In this document: positions 16,546-24,810 of the stretch, piece after piece
Position numbering within the stretch: position 1 is the stretch's first letter
Layout: each line of letters begins with the position of its first letter
DNA from: an uncultured Bacteroides sp.
GTDB taxonomy: Bacteria; Bacteroidota; Bacteroidia; Bacteroidales; Bacteroidaceae
Length of the DNA stretch: 64,000 nt
Assembly (NCBI GenBank): GCA_902388495.1
Contig: CABMPP010000003.1
Location: 217,666 to 281,665, forward strand
Direction of reading: 5' to 3'
Notes under the pieces: model-generated
Databases searched by the model: none
Seen by the model: only the letters and a program-made list of their open reading frames with translations
Told to the model about the DNA's origin: nothing
Position numbers and translations under genes: made by a program

Positions 16546-18513
16546 ATGAAAAAGAATAATATATTTGTGGCATTGTTGGCAGGTGCATTGCTGACAACTG
16601 GTTGTAGTGATTTCCTGGACTTGGAACCGCTCGACCAACAGACCGAGGCTATCTTCTTCAACAAGAAAAGCGATTTTGTAGAAGCTGCCATGAAGTTGCA
16701 TGAAGATATTTTTGCGTGGGAAGTGGCTGATGCCAATAAAGGTGTGATAGAAGGGCTTGGATTTGACGGCGGGACAGATACCGGTGGAGGAAGTACCGGG
16801 CTGGGCACTACTCCAACTGCTGATAATTACTATACTACCGTATATAAGTGGTTGCGTCGTTGCAATGATTTGATTGCGAAAGGCGAACAGTATACCGATC
16901 AGAATGAAATTGCAGGTTCGATAGGACAAGCCTACTTCTTTCGTGCATGGCATCATTTCTTCCTTGTACAAAGATATGGTGGTGTAATAATAGCGACGAA
17001 GTCTCCCGATACCAATGACGCCAATATTGTATGGGGAAAACGTGCTTCCCGTTATGAAGTGATAAAACAAGTTATTGATGATTTGGATGTTGCGATTGCA
17101 AAACTCTCAAATACTACCGTGTCAAGCACTGGTAATGATGGCCAGGTAACTTTAGAGGCGGCCAAGGCTTTTAAAGCACGCGTATGTCTTTATGCCGGTA
17201 CATGGGACAAGTATGTAGGCGAAAAGACAGATGGCGATGGCACACAGACCGGAGCAGGAACGCATAAACCGGAGGGGTATCCTTCTATAGAAGGTTTTCT
17301 CACTATGGCAAGGGACTTGTCGCAAGTTGTTATGGAAAATCCGGCATTTGAGTTATGGAAAGGAGTTGAAGAAGTGAAAGGTACCGGTAACGATGATATG
17401 TATGCACATTGCAGTTATTATTATCTCTTTAACTTGGAAGCTTCGGACTCCAATCCGTCCGGTCTGGACAAAAGCTCTAACAAAGAGTCCATATTCCGTT
17501 CGGTTTACGATGCAACGAACCGTCCTTCCAAAATGTTTTTCACTCATAGTTGGTATGCCGGAATGACGCGTAAGTTGGCTGATATGTATCTCTGTACGGA
17601 TGGTTTACCGGTTCATCTTTCTCCATTATTTCAGGGATATACTGATTTTATGTCAGAGATGAAGAATCGCGATTGGCGCTTCCGCTCGGTGCAGAATGCG
17701 GCCAAGGTGGATTGGGAAGATAACTTCTCCTGGAATTGGGGATATGGTATGTACAATTCCGGTGCAGATTATAGCAAGGATATTACGACATTGGCTCAGG
17801 GCACTTATATGAATGTTCCTAATTATCGTTCACTGACCGGAGGTAGTATCGGTAGCCGCAAGTATCGCACGGAATTGGCAAGTGTCAAAGCTAACGGAGC
17901 AGAAGCTCCTGATTGCATGCATATCCGTTTAGCTGAAATGTACCTGACTTATGCTGAGGCTGTTTGTGAATTAGGAGGTGGTGATATATCAGATACCGAC
18001 TTGGACAAGTCTATTAATAAAGTCCGTGAACGTGCGGGAGTAGCACCTCTTAATGCTGCTCTGCTTGCCGAGGCTAACCGTATTGCTGACGAGAAAGGCT
18101 ACGGGCATCTTACAATGTTGGGCGAGATACGTCGTGAACGCGCTTGTGAATTTTATGCTGAGAGATTGCGTTTCAATGATCTTTGCCGGTGGGGAATAGC
18201 AGAAGAAGCCCTTGGTGGTCTGCCCACGTGCGGAGTCTATCTCTCTTATAAAGGTAAGGACTCTTACGTCAAGACTTTGATCAGCCCTATTGATAACGAA
18301 CCGGTGTATAACCCCGAAGCATTTCCTGATGCAGTAATTTTGCAAGAACGTGTGTCATTCCCCGAATATGCCGGACTTACTCCGATGGAGCCGGGATGTG
18401 TAATTGGTACTACGGTTGTAGACCGTCAGTTCAAACAGAAAGATTACTTGCAGCCTATACCTACGGATGAAATACGTCTTAATGGTGATTTGTTACAGAA
18501 TCCGGGTTGGTAA
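16546..18513 (+). CDS. SusD-like surface glycan-binding lipoprotein (PUL A)
   Basis: A 655-residue lipoprotein. The signal peptide ends in a lipobox (ALLTTGC, Cys20) followed by SDFLDLEPLDQ, the conserved SusD start. The helical TPR scaffold is evident around GQAYFFRAWHHFFLVQRYGGV and IRLAEMYLTYAEAVCELG, and the RagB/SusD C-terminus closes with LQPIPTDEIRLNGDLLQNPGW. It should cap the SusC barrel and bind the target glycan at the cell surface. It is the last gene of the ECF-SusC-SusD operon and is followed by a strong hairpin terminator. Confidence 0.95.
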   Translation: MKKNNIFVALLAGALLTTGCSDFLDLEPLDQQTEAIFFNKKSDFVEAAMKLHEDIFAWEVADANKGVIEGLGFDGGTDTGGGSTGLGTTPTADNYYTTVYKWLRRCNDLIAKGEQYTDQNEIAGSIGQAYFFRAWHHFFLVQRYGGVIIATKSPDTNDANIVWGKRASRYEVIKQVIDDLDVAIAKLSNTTVSSTGNDGQVTLEAAKAFKARVCLYAGTWDKYVGEKTDGDGTQTGAGTHKPEGYPSIEGFLTMARDLSQVVMENPAFELWKGVEEVKGTGNDDMYAHCSYYYLFNLEASDSNPSGLDKSSNKESIFRSVYDATNRPSKMFFTHSWYAGMTRKLADMYLCTDGLPVHLSPLFQGYTDFMSEMKNRDWRFRSVQNAAKVDWEDNFSWNWGYGMYNSGADYSKDITTLAQGTYMNVPNYRSLTGGSIGSRKYRTELASVKANGAEAPDCMHIRLAEMYLTYAEAVCELGGGDISDTDLDKSINKVRERAGVAPLNAALLAEANRIADEKGYGHLTMLGEIRRERACEFYAERLRFNDLCRWGIAEEALGGLPTCGVYLSYKGKDSYVKTLISPIDNEPVYNPEAFPDAVILQERVSFPEYAGLTPMEPGCVIGTTVVDRQFKQKDYLQPIPTDEIRLNGDLLQNPGW

Positions 18514-18557
18514 TGTAAATAAAGAAGCCTAAGTTTTCAATAGGTGTTTTCGTATAT

Positions 18558-18594
18558 ACCTGCAAGATAGCTTGAAACAAACTTTCTTGCAGGT
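18558..18594 (+). terminator. Rho-independent terminator after SusD (PUL A)
   Basis: A 10-bp perfect stem (18558-18567 with 18585-18594) is followed by TTTTATTTATATT. The downstream GH43 gene must therefore have its own promoter or depend on read-through. Confidence 0.85.
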
Positions 18595-18684
18595 TTTATT
18601 TATATTATTTTTGGACCGATGACTGAGTGTTCTTTATATGATAGACTTATAAGAACAGAATTCAAGAAGTTGTATACTTAGAAT

Positions 18685-21117
18685 ATGAATATTATGAAAA
18701 AGTTTTCATTACTGTTTTTACTGGTTTGGATGATGTTGCATGTAGATGCGCAAGAATATCCGAAAGTAATTTTGCCGGGCGACTATCCCGACCCCTCTAT
18801 TGTGAGGGATGGCAAGGATTATTATATGACTCACTCACCATTCTATTATGCGCCGGGTTTCCTCATCTGGCATTCGCAGGACTTGGTGAATTGGGAACCG
18901 GTGTGCCGGGCTTTGGCCGAATGGGATGGCTCGGCTATGGCTCCTGATTTGGTAAAGTATAAAAATCGCTTTTATATATACTACCCCTCTGCCGGAACCA
19001 ACTGGGTGATTTGGTCTGATAATATTGGCGGACCATGGAGCGAACCGATTGACTTGAAGGTGGGTGGTATTGATCCCGGACATCTTGCCGGCAAGGATGG
19101 CAGACGTTATCTTTATCTGTCTGACGGGCATGTCGTGCCTTTATCTGATGATGGATTGTCCACCGTAGGAGAAGTGAAGAAAGTATATGACGGTTGGGAG
19201 TATCCGCTTGAGTGGGAAACGGAATGTATGTGCTTGGAATCTCCCAAGTTGAATTATAAAGACGGTTATTACTATATGACTTCCGCTGAAGGAGGGACAG
19301 CGGGACCTGCTACAAGCCACATGGTAGTTGCTGCCCGTTCCAAAAGTCCGCTCGGACCGTGGGAGAATTCTCCTTACAACCCGGTGGTACATACATATAG
19401 TGCACAAGATAGCTGGTGGTCGAAAGGGCACGGTACGCTGATAGATGATATAAATGGCAATTGGTGGATTGTATATCACGCTTATGCCAAAGGCTACCAT
19501 ACCTTGGGGCGTCAAACGCTGATTGAGCCGATTGAATGGACGGCAGATGGGTGGTATCGCACCAAATCTACCGCTACCCCAATAAAACCTGAGAAACAAA
19601 TCGCACACGGATTGAAGCTGTCTGATGGTTTTAACGGACCAGAATTAGGCCTTCAATGGACTTTCTGGAAAGAATATACCCCTGACGCTTTGGCTTTCGA
19701 TAAAGGAACTCTCCGGGTGAAAGCTAAGGGAGATACTCCTGCCAACGGGCGTCTGCTCCTGACAACTGCCGAAGATAAGAACTACGAAGCACAAGTGGAA
19801 GTAAATGTAAGCAAAGGAAATACAGCGGGGCTTATCTTGTTTTATAACGAAAAGGCTTATGCAGGAATCGTTTCTGATGGCAGTAAATTTATTGTGTATC
19901 AGAATGCGGATAAGAAAGCAGAGCTACCCAATGAACTGGGCAGAAGTTTTATTGCCAAAATTCATAACCAAGGCAATAGTCTTCGGATAATGGTGAGCAA
20001 GGATAATAAAGAATGGATTACTCTTGCAGAGAATGTAGATGTTTCACAGTTGCATCATAATAATTATAAAGGCTTTTATGCTCTGCGTATAGGACTGCTC
20101 TCAACGGGAAAAGGTAATGCCGGATTTAAGCGGTTCCGTTACAAGAATGCCGTTCCGCAGGAAAAAGACATGAGTGCTTATCTGATGGTGTTTCATAAAG
20201 ATGAGACGCATGGACTTTATATGGCTATCAGCCGGGATGGGTATACGTTTACGGCATTGAATAATGCGGAGCCGATGATTGCCGGAGATACGATTGCCTA
20301 TCAGAGAGGAATTCGTGATCCACATATTTACCGTGGTCCGGATGGCGCTTTTTATCTGGCGATGACAGATCTGCATGTGTTTGCAAAGCGGGATGGCTAT
20401 CGGGAAACCGAATGGGAACGCGACGGCAAGGAATACGGATGGGGGAATAATAGGGGACTGGTCTTAATGAAGTCCTGGGATTTGATTAACTGGAAACGCG
20501 CGAATATCCGTTTCGACAAATTGACGGCAGGATTGAGTGAAATAGGTTGTGCTTGGGCTCCTGAAGTAATATATGATAAGAGAAAAGGGAAACTGATGAT
20601 TTATTACACGATGCGTTTCAGAAATGAAGCGAACAAGCTGTATTATGTGTATGTGAACGATGATTTTGATACTATCGAGAGTCTGCCACAAATATTATTC
20701 GAATATCCGGACGAGAATATTTCGGCTATTGATGGAGACATCACGGAAGTGGGAGATAAATATCACTTGTTTTACGTTGCTCATGATGGACCTGCAGGAA
20801 TCAAACAGGCAGTTTCAAATCGTGCGAATGAAGATTATGAATACGATCCGCGATGGTATGACTTTGAGCCGAAGGCTTGTGAGGCTCCCACAGTTTGGAA
20901 ACGGATCGGTGAAGATAAATGGGTATTGATGTATGATGTGTACAGCCTGACTCCTCCGAATTTTGCATTCCTTGAAACAACAGATTTCGTCACTTTCAAG
21001 GATCTGGGACGTTTCAATGAAGGAGTGATGAAAACTACCAATTTCACAGCTCCAAAACATGGTGCAGTGATACACCTGACTGCTGAAGAGGCGGAAAGAC
21101 TGGAAAATTGTTTATAA
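18685..21117 (+). CDS. Tandem GH43-GH43 glycosidase (PUL A)
   Basis: An 810-residue secreted enzyme (signal peptide to ~A22) with two five-bladed GH43 modules. Module 1 (~25-300) has the classic acidic triad: D36 in DYPDPSIV, D130 in GGIDPGH and E185 in CLESPKLN. A concanavalin-like GH43 C-terminal sandwich follows (~312-490: LSDGFNGPELGLQWTFW to GFKRFRYKN). Module 2 (~495-800) opens with MVFHKDETHGLYMAISRDG and carries D545 (GIRDPHIYR), D683/D685 (AIDGDITEV) and E733 (CEAPTVWK), so it also looks active. GH43 enzymes release arabinofuranose, xylose or galactose. Two catalytic modules in one chain suggest coupled removal of two linkages. Confidence 0.85.
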   Translation: MNIMKKFSLLFLLVWMMLHVDAQEYPKVILPGDYPDPSIVRDGKDYYMTHSPFYYAPGFLIWHSQDLVNWEPVCRALAEWDGSAMAPDLVKYKNRFYIYYPSAGTNWVIWSDNIGGPWSEPIDLKVGGIDPGHLAGKDGRRYLYLSDGHVVPLSDDGLSTVGEVKKVYDGWEYPLEWETECMCLESPKLNYKDGYYYMTSAEGGTAGPATSHMVVAARSKSPLGPWENSPYNPVVHTYSAQDSWWSKGHGTLIDDINGNWWIVYHAYAKGYHTLGRQTLIEPIEWTADGWYRTKSTATPIKPEKQIAHGLKLSDGFNGPELGLQWTFWKEYTPDALAFDKGTLRVKAKGDTPANGRLLLTTAEDKNYEAQVEVNVSKGNTAGLILFYNEKAYAGIVSDGSKFIVYQNADKKAELPNELGRSFIAKIHNQGNSLRIMVSKDNKEWITLAENVDVSQLHHNNYKGFYALRIGLLSTGKGNAGFKRFRYKNAVPQEKDMSAYLMVFHKDETHGLYMAISRDGYTFTALNNAEPMIAGDTIAYQRGIRDPHIYRGPDGAFYLAMTDLHVFAKRDGYRETEWERDGKEYGWGNNRGLVLMKSWDLINWKRANIRFDKLTAGLSEIGCAWAPEVIYDKRKGKLMIYYTMRFRNEANKLYYVYVNDDFDTIESLPQILFEYPDENISAIDGDITEVGDKYHLFYVAHDGPAGIKQAVSNRANEDYEYDPRWYDFEPKACEAPTVWKRIGEDKWVLMYDVYSLTPPNFAFLETTDFVTFKDLGRFNEGVMKTTNFTAPKHGAVIHLTAEEAERLENCL

Positions 21118-21210
21118 GGAGATAACCCGCTTCCTTGCCGGATGCCATTTACGTTCCTTGCTGCTTGCTGTAGAGTGAGAAGTTCATTAAGTGCATATCC
21201 GCATTCCCCG

Positions 21211-21315
21211 TTATCCATATTCATCCGTTTTAGTGATTGGCACAGCACCGACTTCGGTACCGAACAGACTTAATATCTGGTTCACCTTGTCCAGCCGAAG
21301 AGACTGCTTGCCCTG
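21211..21315 (-). pseudogene. C-terminal remnant of a HipB/Y4mF-type XRE antitoxin
   Basis: Reading the minus strand from 21315, 34 codons plus a stop encode QGKQSLRLDKVNQILSLFG followed by TEVGAVP. This pattern is typical of the C-terminal end of HipB-like XRE antitoxins. The frame is closed by a stop codon just upstream, and the helix-turn-helix part is missing. No HipA toxin gene follows. Two near-identical palindromes directly upstream look like antitoxin operators. I infer an internally deleted toxin-antitoxin remnant; the short match could be coincidental. Confidence 0.42.
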
Positions 21316-21328
21316 CTAAATGTGATAT

Positions 21329-21387
21329 TACACCTTTTCGGGTATAAATAGGCTGAAATTCTCATTTCTTATACCCGTTTGGGTGTA
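21329..21387 (-). promoter_or_regulatory. Twin TAYACC-N4/5-GGGTRTA palindromes (operator pair)
   Basis: TACACC..GGGTATA at 21329-21346 and TATACCC..GGGTGTA at 21370-21387 are the same dyad, 41 bp apart, in opposite orientation. They stand immediately upstream of the HipB-like fragment. Paired dyads near a promoter are typical of autoregulated antitoxins. Confidence 0.5.
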
Positions 21388-21520
21388 TTCTTCACTGCAG
21401 AAAGTGTAACTTGAACTCAGCGCCAAATAAAAGTTGATGCGCATTTTACCCTCATACCCTCATAAAAACTCTGTGTCCCTTTATTCATCGGCGTTTAAGC
21501 TATGGTAGTAACCCTGGTAG

Positions 21521-21554
21521 CAACTATGAGAGTAAGCGTTTGCTCTCATAGTTG
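21521..21554. terminator. Hairpin between the remnant and the HU-like gene
   Basis: A perfect 12-bp stem (21521-21532 with 21543-21554) with a 10-nt loop, followed on the plus strand by a T-rich run. It lies 23 bp beyond the stop of the minus-strand HU-like gene and may terminate it. The remaining bases of the 21118-21577 gap show no gene I can support. Confidence 0.6.
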
Positions 21555-21577
21555 TTTTCTGCTTTATTTTAGATAAC

Positions 21578-22201
21578 TCATTGCTTATTAATGTAATATC
21601 CGTTCTTTGGTACATAAATCGGTTGCATCAATCCACCTACATTTTCCAGCTTTTCTTCACTGCGCAAGCGGCGAAGATGACGCATGGCGGTACTTCTCAC
21701 CATTCCGCACAAGTTTTGGAAGTCTGTTCTTCTCAGGAATTGGTGGGTTTTGAAGTAGTTAGTCAGTCGCCGGTCAATCTCTTCATTGGTTAAGCGCTTG
21801 AATTCCAAGCTTCCTTTCAGACATTGCACTTTCAGGGGACCGAATTCGTTCTTCAAGGTCTGGTCTGCACGAAACTTGATGGCTTTCAGTTTTACTTTCG
21901 TCAGTTTCCGCTTGGTGTCGGCGGTTACGGGTTCGGTGCAGGTCAGGCAAGGGTAGAAGTAGCCGATGCCGTCCAAGTGAACCTGCCTGCCTTCGGAAAG
22001 TTCTTCGCCCATGATATGTGAGAGGGCGTCGAGTACGGCGCTGACGTCGGTTTCTGTCAGTGAGCAGCGTTCCTGGATGCGGCGGCGCAACACGTCGGTA
22101 CCCGTCGAGCCGTTCAGTTTGATGCGTGGGTGCAGGGTTTTCTCTTTTTCTTGTTTATCGGAGGGTTTCGGGTCCTCGTACCAGTCAAATAGTATTGCCA
22201 T
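21578..22201 (-). CDS. HU-like (HU-HIG type) DNA-binding protein
   Basis: A 207-residue protein starting at ATG 22201 (MAILFDWYEDPK); an upstream in-frame start is less likely. Residues ~25-125 form an HU/IHF-like domain (GTDVLRRRIQERCSLTETDV, VHLDGIGYFYP, and AIKFRADQTLKNEFGP), as in the HU-HIG proteins of Bacteroidales. The C-terminal ~60 residues look like a winged helix (RTDFQNLCGMVRSTAMRHLRRLRSEEKL). These large HU relatives occur in accessory islands and beside VapE-like genes in Bacteroides. Their role is not known; nucleoid-like DNA bending or local repression is plausible. It is divergent from the VapE-like gene over a repeat-rich region. Confidence 0.78.
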   Translation of the reverse strand: MAILFDWYEDPKPSDKQEKEKTLHPRIKLNGSTGTDVLRRRIQERCSLTETDVSAVLDALSHIMGEELSEGRQVHLDGIGYFYPCLTCTEPVTADTKRKLTKVKLKAIKFRADQTLKNEFGPLKVQCLKGSLEFKRLTNEEIDRRLTNYFKTHQFLRRTDFQNLCGMVRSTAMRHLRRLRSEEKLENVGGLMQPIYVPKNGYYINKQ

Positions 22202-22313
22202 AGTTTTGGGTTTTAAAAGTATATGCATTGTTTGAGCTCAGCACTGGTGTGGAACGTGTCAAGGCCTTGTGTTCCTTTGGTTCGGCCTTAATGTTTCTTG
22301 TGTTCAGCCCTAT

Positions 22314-22419
22314 TGTTTATCAAGAGCTCACAATTGTGAATAAATTTGTTTACGTTAGTAAGCCTATTTGTTTATATTTGATAGCTTATTTATCCACATT
22401 AGTGAGCCCTTGATAAACA
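22314..22419. repeat. 18-bp inverted repeat framing two DnaA-box-like sites
   Basis: TGTTTATCAAGAGCTCAC (22314-22331) and GTGAGCCCTTGATAAACA (22402-22419) are complementary except for one base. Between them are TGTGAATAA at 22335-22343 (reverse complement TTATTCACA) and TTATCCACA at 22390-22398. Both fit the DnaA box TTATNCACA and face opposite ways. GTTAGTAAGCC (22354) and ATTAGTGAGCC (22398) form a further direct repeat. The segment is A+T rich and lies in the 388-bp divergent gap between the HU-like and VapE-like genes. It could be an operator for either gene or a relic replication origin. Confidence 0.6.
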
Positions 22420-22589
22420 TTAGGCAAAGATACAATAAACTAAGGGACAAAACAAATGAAACGCCTTTATTTGTCAAAAGAAACAATGGTATTTATCGGG
22501 TGAAATACTTGCATTCCGGAGATTTATGGCGTATCTTTACAAGCATTAAGCGGCATTCCGCAGATGTAAAAACAACCGATAAGAAGCAA

Positions 22590-24689
22590 ATGAAAATAAC
22601 TTTAATCAGAGAAGAGAAAGAAACCGGAAAGGAAACTCTAAGTACTTGTGACACAAATACATTTTTTGAAAAGATAAAGACAGAGACAAAATCCGGACAC
22701 ATCACCGCCCTGAGGGAACTGTTGCCGGCATTGGAAGGCACCCGATCTCGATATGAACATATCGACAAACTTCCCCGTATTTATCCTGCCGTGGAGTACA
22801 GCCGTACCAAGGAAGGTGAGCGGCGTATGAAGCTGTATAACGGACTGGTACAGTTGGAAGTAAACAAACTGTCCGGTCGCTACGAAGTGGAATTTGTGAA
22901 GCGGCAGGCGGAACTTCTGCCGCAGACTTTTGCTGCCTTTTGTGGTTCCAGCGGACGAAGTGTGAAAATCTGGGTACGGTTTGCCTTGCCCGATGACGGC
23001 GGACTGCCTGTCAAGGAAGTGGAGGCGGCACTGTTTCATGCCCATGCCTACCGGCTTGCCGTGCGGTGCTATCAGCCGGTGTTGCCTTTTGACATTACGT
23101 TGAGTGAACCGTCGCTGATGCAAAGTTGCCGGATGACGCTGGACGAGTCTCCTTATTATAATCCGGATGCTGTCCCTTTCTGCCTGGCGCAACCGTTCGC
23201 AATGCCGGATGAGGGCACTTTCCGCCAGCGGAAGCAGGACGAGAAGAACCCACTGGCACGCATGGCGCCCGGCTATGAGACGGCAGAGACATTTACGTTG
23301 ATGTATGAGGCTGCCTTGGGGCGCGCACTTCGTGAGGTGGAGAACTGGCGGCGTGGCGATGACGACTTGCAACCGCTGCTTGTCTGCCTGGCCGAGCAAT
23401 GCTACAAGGCAGGTGTGCCCGAAGAAGAAGCGGTACGCCAAACGTTGATTCATTATCACCGCCAGGCAGATGAGCAGACGGTAAGGCTGACTTTGCACAA
23501 TCTTTATCAGGAATGTAAAGGTTTCGGACAGAAAAGCAGTTTGGGCAAGGAGCAGGAGACGGCTTTCCTGCTGGAAGAATTTATGAACCGCCGCTATGAA
23601 TTCCGCTACAATACGGTGCTGGACGATTTGGAATACCGCCAGCGCGATTCTATCCATTTCTACTTCAAACCTGTGGACAAGCGTGTGCGCAACAGCATCT
23701 CTATCAGTGCCTTGAAAGAGGGCATCAGTGCGTGGGATCGCGATGTGGACCGGTTCCTGAATTCGGAATACGTCCCGCTGTACAATCCCGTGGAAGAGTA
23801 TCTGTACGACACGGGTCGCTGGGATGGAAAGGACCGCATCCGCGCCTTGGCCGACCTTGTGCCGTGTAACAATCCGCATTGGCGGGAGCTGTTCTACCGC
23901 TGGTTTCTCAGCATGGTGGCGCATTGGCAGGGCGTCGATCGTCAGCATGGAAACAGTACTTCACCTTTGTTGGTGGGGGCGCAAGGCTATCGGAAGAGTA
24001 CCTTTTGTCGTATCTTGTTGCCGCCTGAACTTCGTTTTGGCTATACGGACAGTCTCGACTTCAAGAGCAAGCAGGAGGCGGAGCGCTACCTGGGACGTTT
24101 CTTCCTGATAAATATTGATGAATTCGACCAGGTGAACGTCAGCCAGCAGGGCTTCTTGAAGCATCTGTTGCAAAAGCCTGCCGCCAATCTGCGGAAACCC
24201 TACGGTACAGCCATTCGGGAGGTGCGCCGGTATGCTTCTTTCATCGGTACGAGCAATCAGAAAGACTTGCTTACTGATCCCAGCGGCAGCCGCCGTTTTA
24301 TCTGCATCGAAGTGACGGCGCCTGTCCGCACCAATGTCACCATCAATTATAAGCAGCTTTATGCGCAGGCCATGGATGCCATCTATCACGGCGAGCGCTA
24401 TTGGCTGGATGATGAGGATGAGGCGATTTTGAAGCGGACTAATCAGGAATTCGAACAAATCAGTCCGTTGGAGCAACTGTTCCATTGCTATTTTCGTTCC
24501 GTGGATGCTGAAGCGGAAGAAGGAGAATGGCTTACGACCATGCAGATTATGAACTACTTACAGACAAAAACGAAGGATAAGCTGGCTCTCAACAAGGTGG
24601 CGCAGTTCGGACGTACGCTTCAGAAGCTGAATATACCGTGCAGGAAGTCTTATAAGGGGACGCAGTATCATTTGGAGAAGGTGGGGTAG
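22590..24689 (+). CDS. VapE-like P-loop ATPase with BT4734-type N-terminal domain
   Basis: A 699-residue protein; I chose ATG 22590 (MKITLIREEKE) because the upstream frame is A+T-rich and overlaps the repeats. Residues ~30-220 match the BT4734/VirE N-terminal domain (RYEHIDKLPRIYPAVEYSRT; VEFVKRQAELLPQTFAAFCG), a primase-like region. The C-terminal half is VapE-like: TSPLLVGAQGYRKSTFCRIL contains a Walker A (GxxGxxKST), and FFLINIDEFDQVNV a Walker B-type acid pair. Then come FIGTSNQKDLLTDPSGSRRF and a terminal helical domain. VapE proteins resemble phage or plasmid replicative helicase-primases. No integrase or transposase is nearby, so its activity here is unknown. Confidence 0.82.
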   Translation: MKITLIREEKETGKETLSTCDTNTFFEKIKTETKSGHITALRELLPALEGTRSRYEHIDKLPRIYPAVEYSRTKEGERRMKLYNGLVQLEVNKLSGRYEVEFVKRQAELLPQTFAAFCGSSGRSVKIWVRFALPDDGGLPVKEVEAALFHAHAYRLAVRCYQPVLPFDITLSEPSLMQSCRMTLDESPYYNPDAVPFCLAQPFAMPDEGTFRQRKQDEKNPLARMAPGYETAETFTLMYEAALGRALREVENWRRGDDDLQPLLVCLAEQCYKAGVPEEEAVRQTLIHYHRQADEQTVRLTLHNLYQECKGFGQKSSLGKEQETAFLLEEFMNRRYEFRYNTVLDDLEYRQRDSIHFYFKPVDKRVRNSISISALKEGISAWDRDVDRFLNSEYVPLYNPVEEYLYDTGRWDGKDRIRALADLVPCNNPHWRELFYRWFLSMVAHWQGVDRQHGNSTSPLLVGAQGYRKSTFCRILLPPELRFGYTDSLDFKSKQEAERYLGRFFLINIDEFDQVNVSQQGFLKHLLQKPAANLRKPYGTAIREVRRYASFIGTSNQKDLLTDPSGSRRFICIEVTAPVRTNVTINYKQLYAQAMDAIYHGERYWLDDEDEAILKRTNQEFEQISPLEQLFHCYFRSVDAEAEEGEWLTTMQIMNYLQTKTKDKLALNKVAQFGRTLQKLNIPCRKSYKGTQYHLEKVG

Positions 24690-24752
24690 CTATTATATTG
24701 TAATTATTGGTTTTGGCGTACTCAGCAGCAAAAGGAGATTGATTATATAGAA

Positions 24753-24776
24753 GAAGACGGACAAATGTCCGCCTTC
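24753..24776. terminator. Hairpin between convergent VapE-like and GH31 genes
   Basis: A 10-bp stem with one mismatch (24753-24762 with 24767-24776) and an AAAT loop, in the 121-bp gap between the two stop codons. It probably acts for both genes. Confidence 0.65.
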
Positions 24777-24810
24777 GAGTTCAAGTGGAATCATTGAGAC
24801 ATCTTTGTCA

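Noticed and set aside
22335..22398. Chromosomal replication origin
   Set aside because: Only two DnaA-box-like sites, and no dnaA, dnaN or other origin genes nearby. Kept only as an origin-like or operator region.
22638..23948. A 436-codon open frame on the minus strand opposite the VapE-like gene
   Set aside because: It lies wholly inside a well-supported gene, in the frame opposite its codon-biased third positions, and its translation has no recognisable domain. Shadow frame.
21121..24780. Complete prophage or insertion sequence
   Set aside because: No integrase, transposase, terminase or structural gene and no flanking direct repeats that I could identify.
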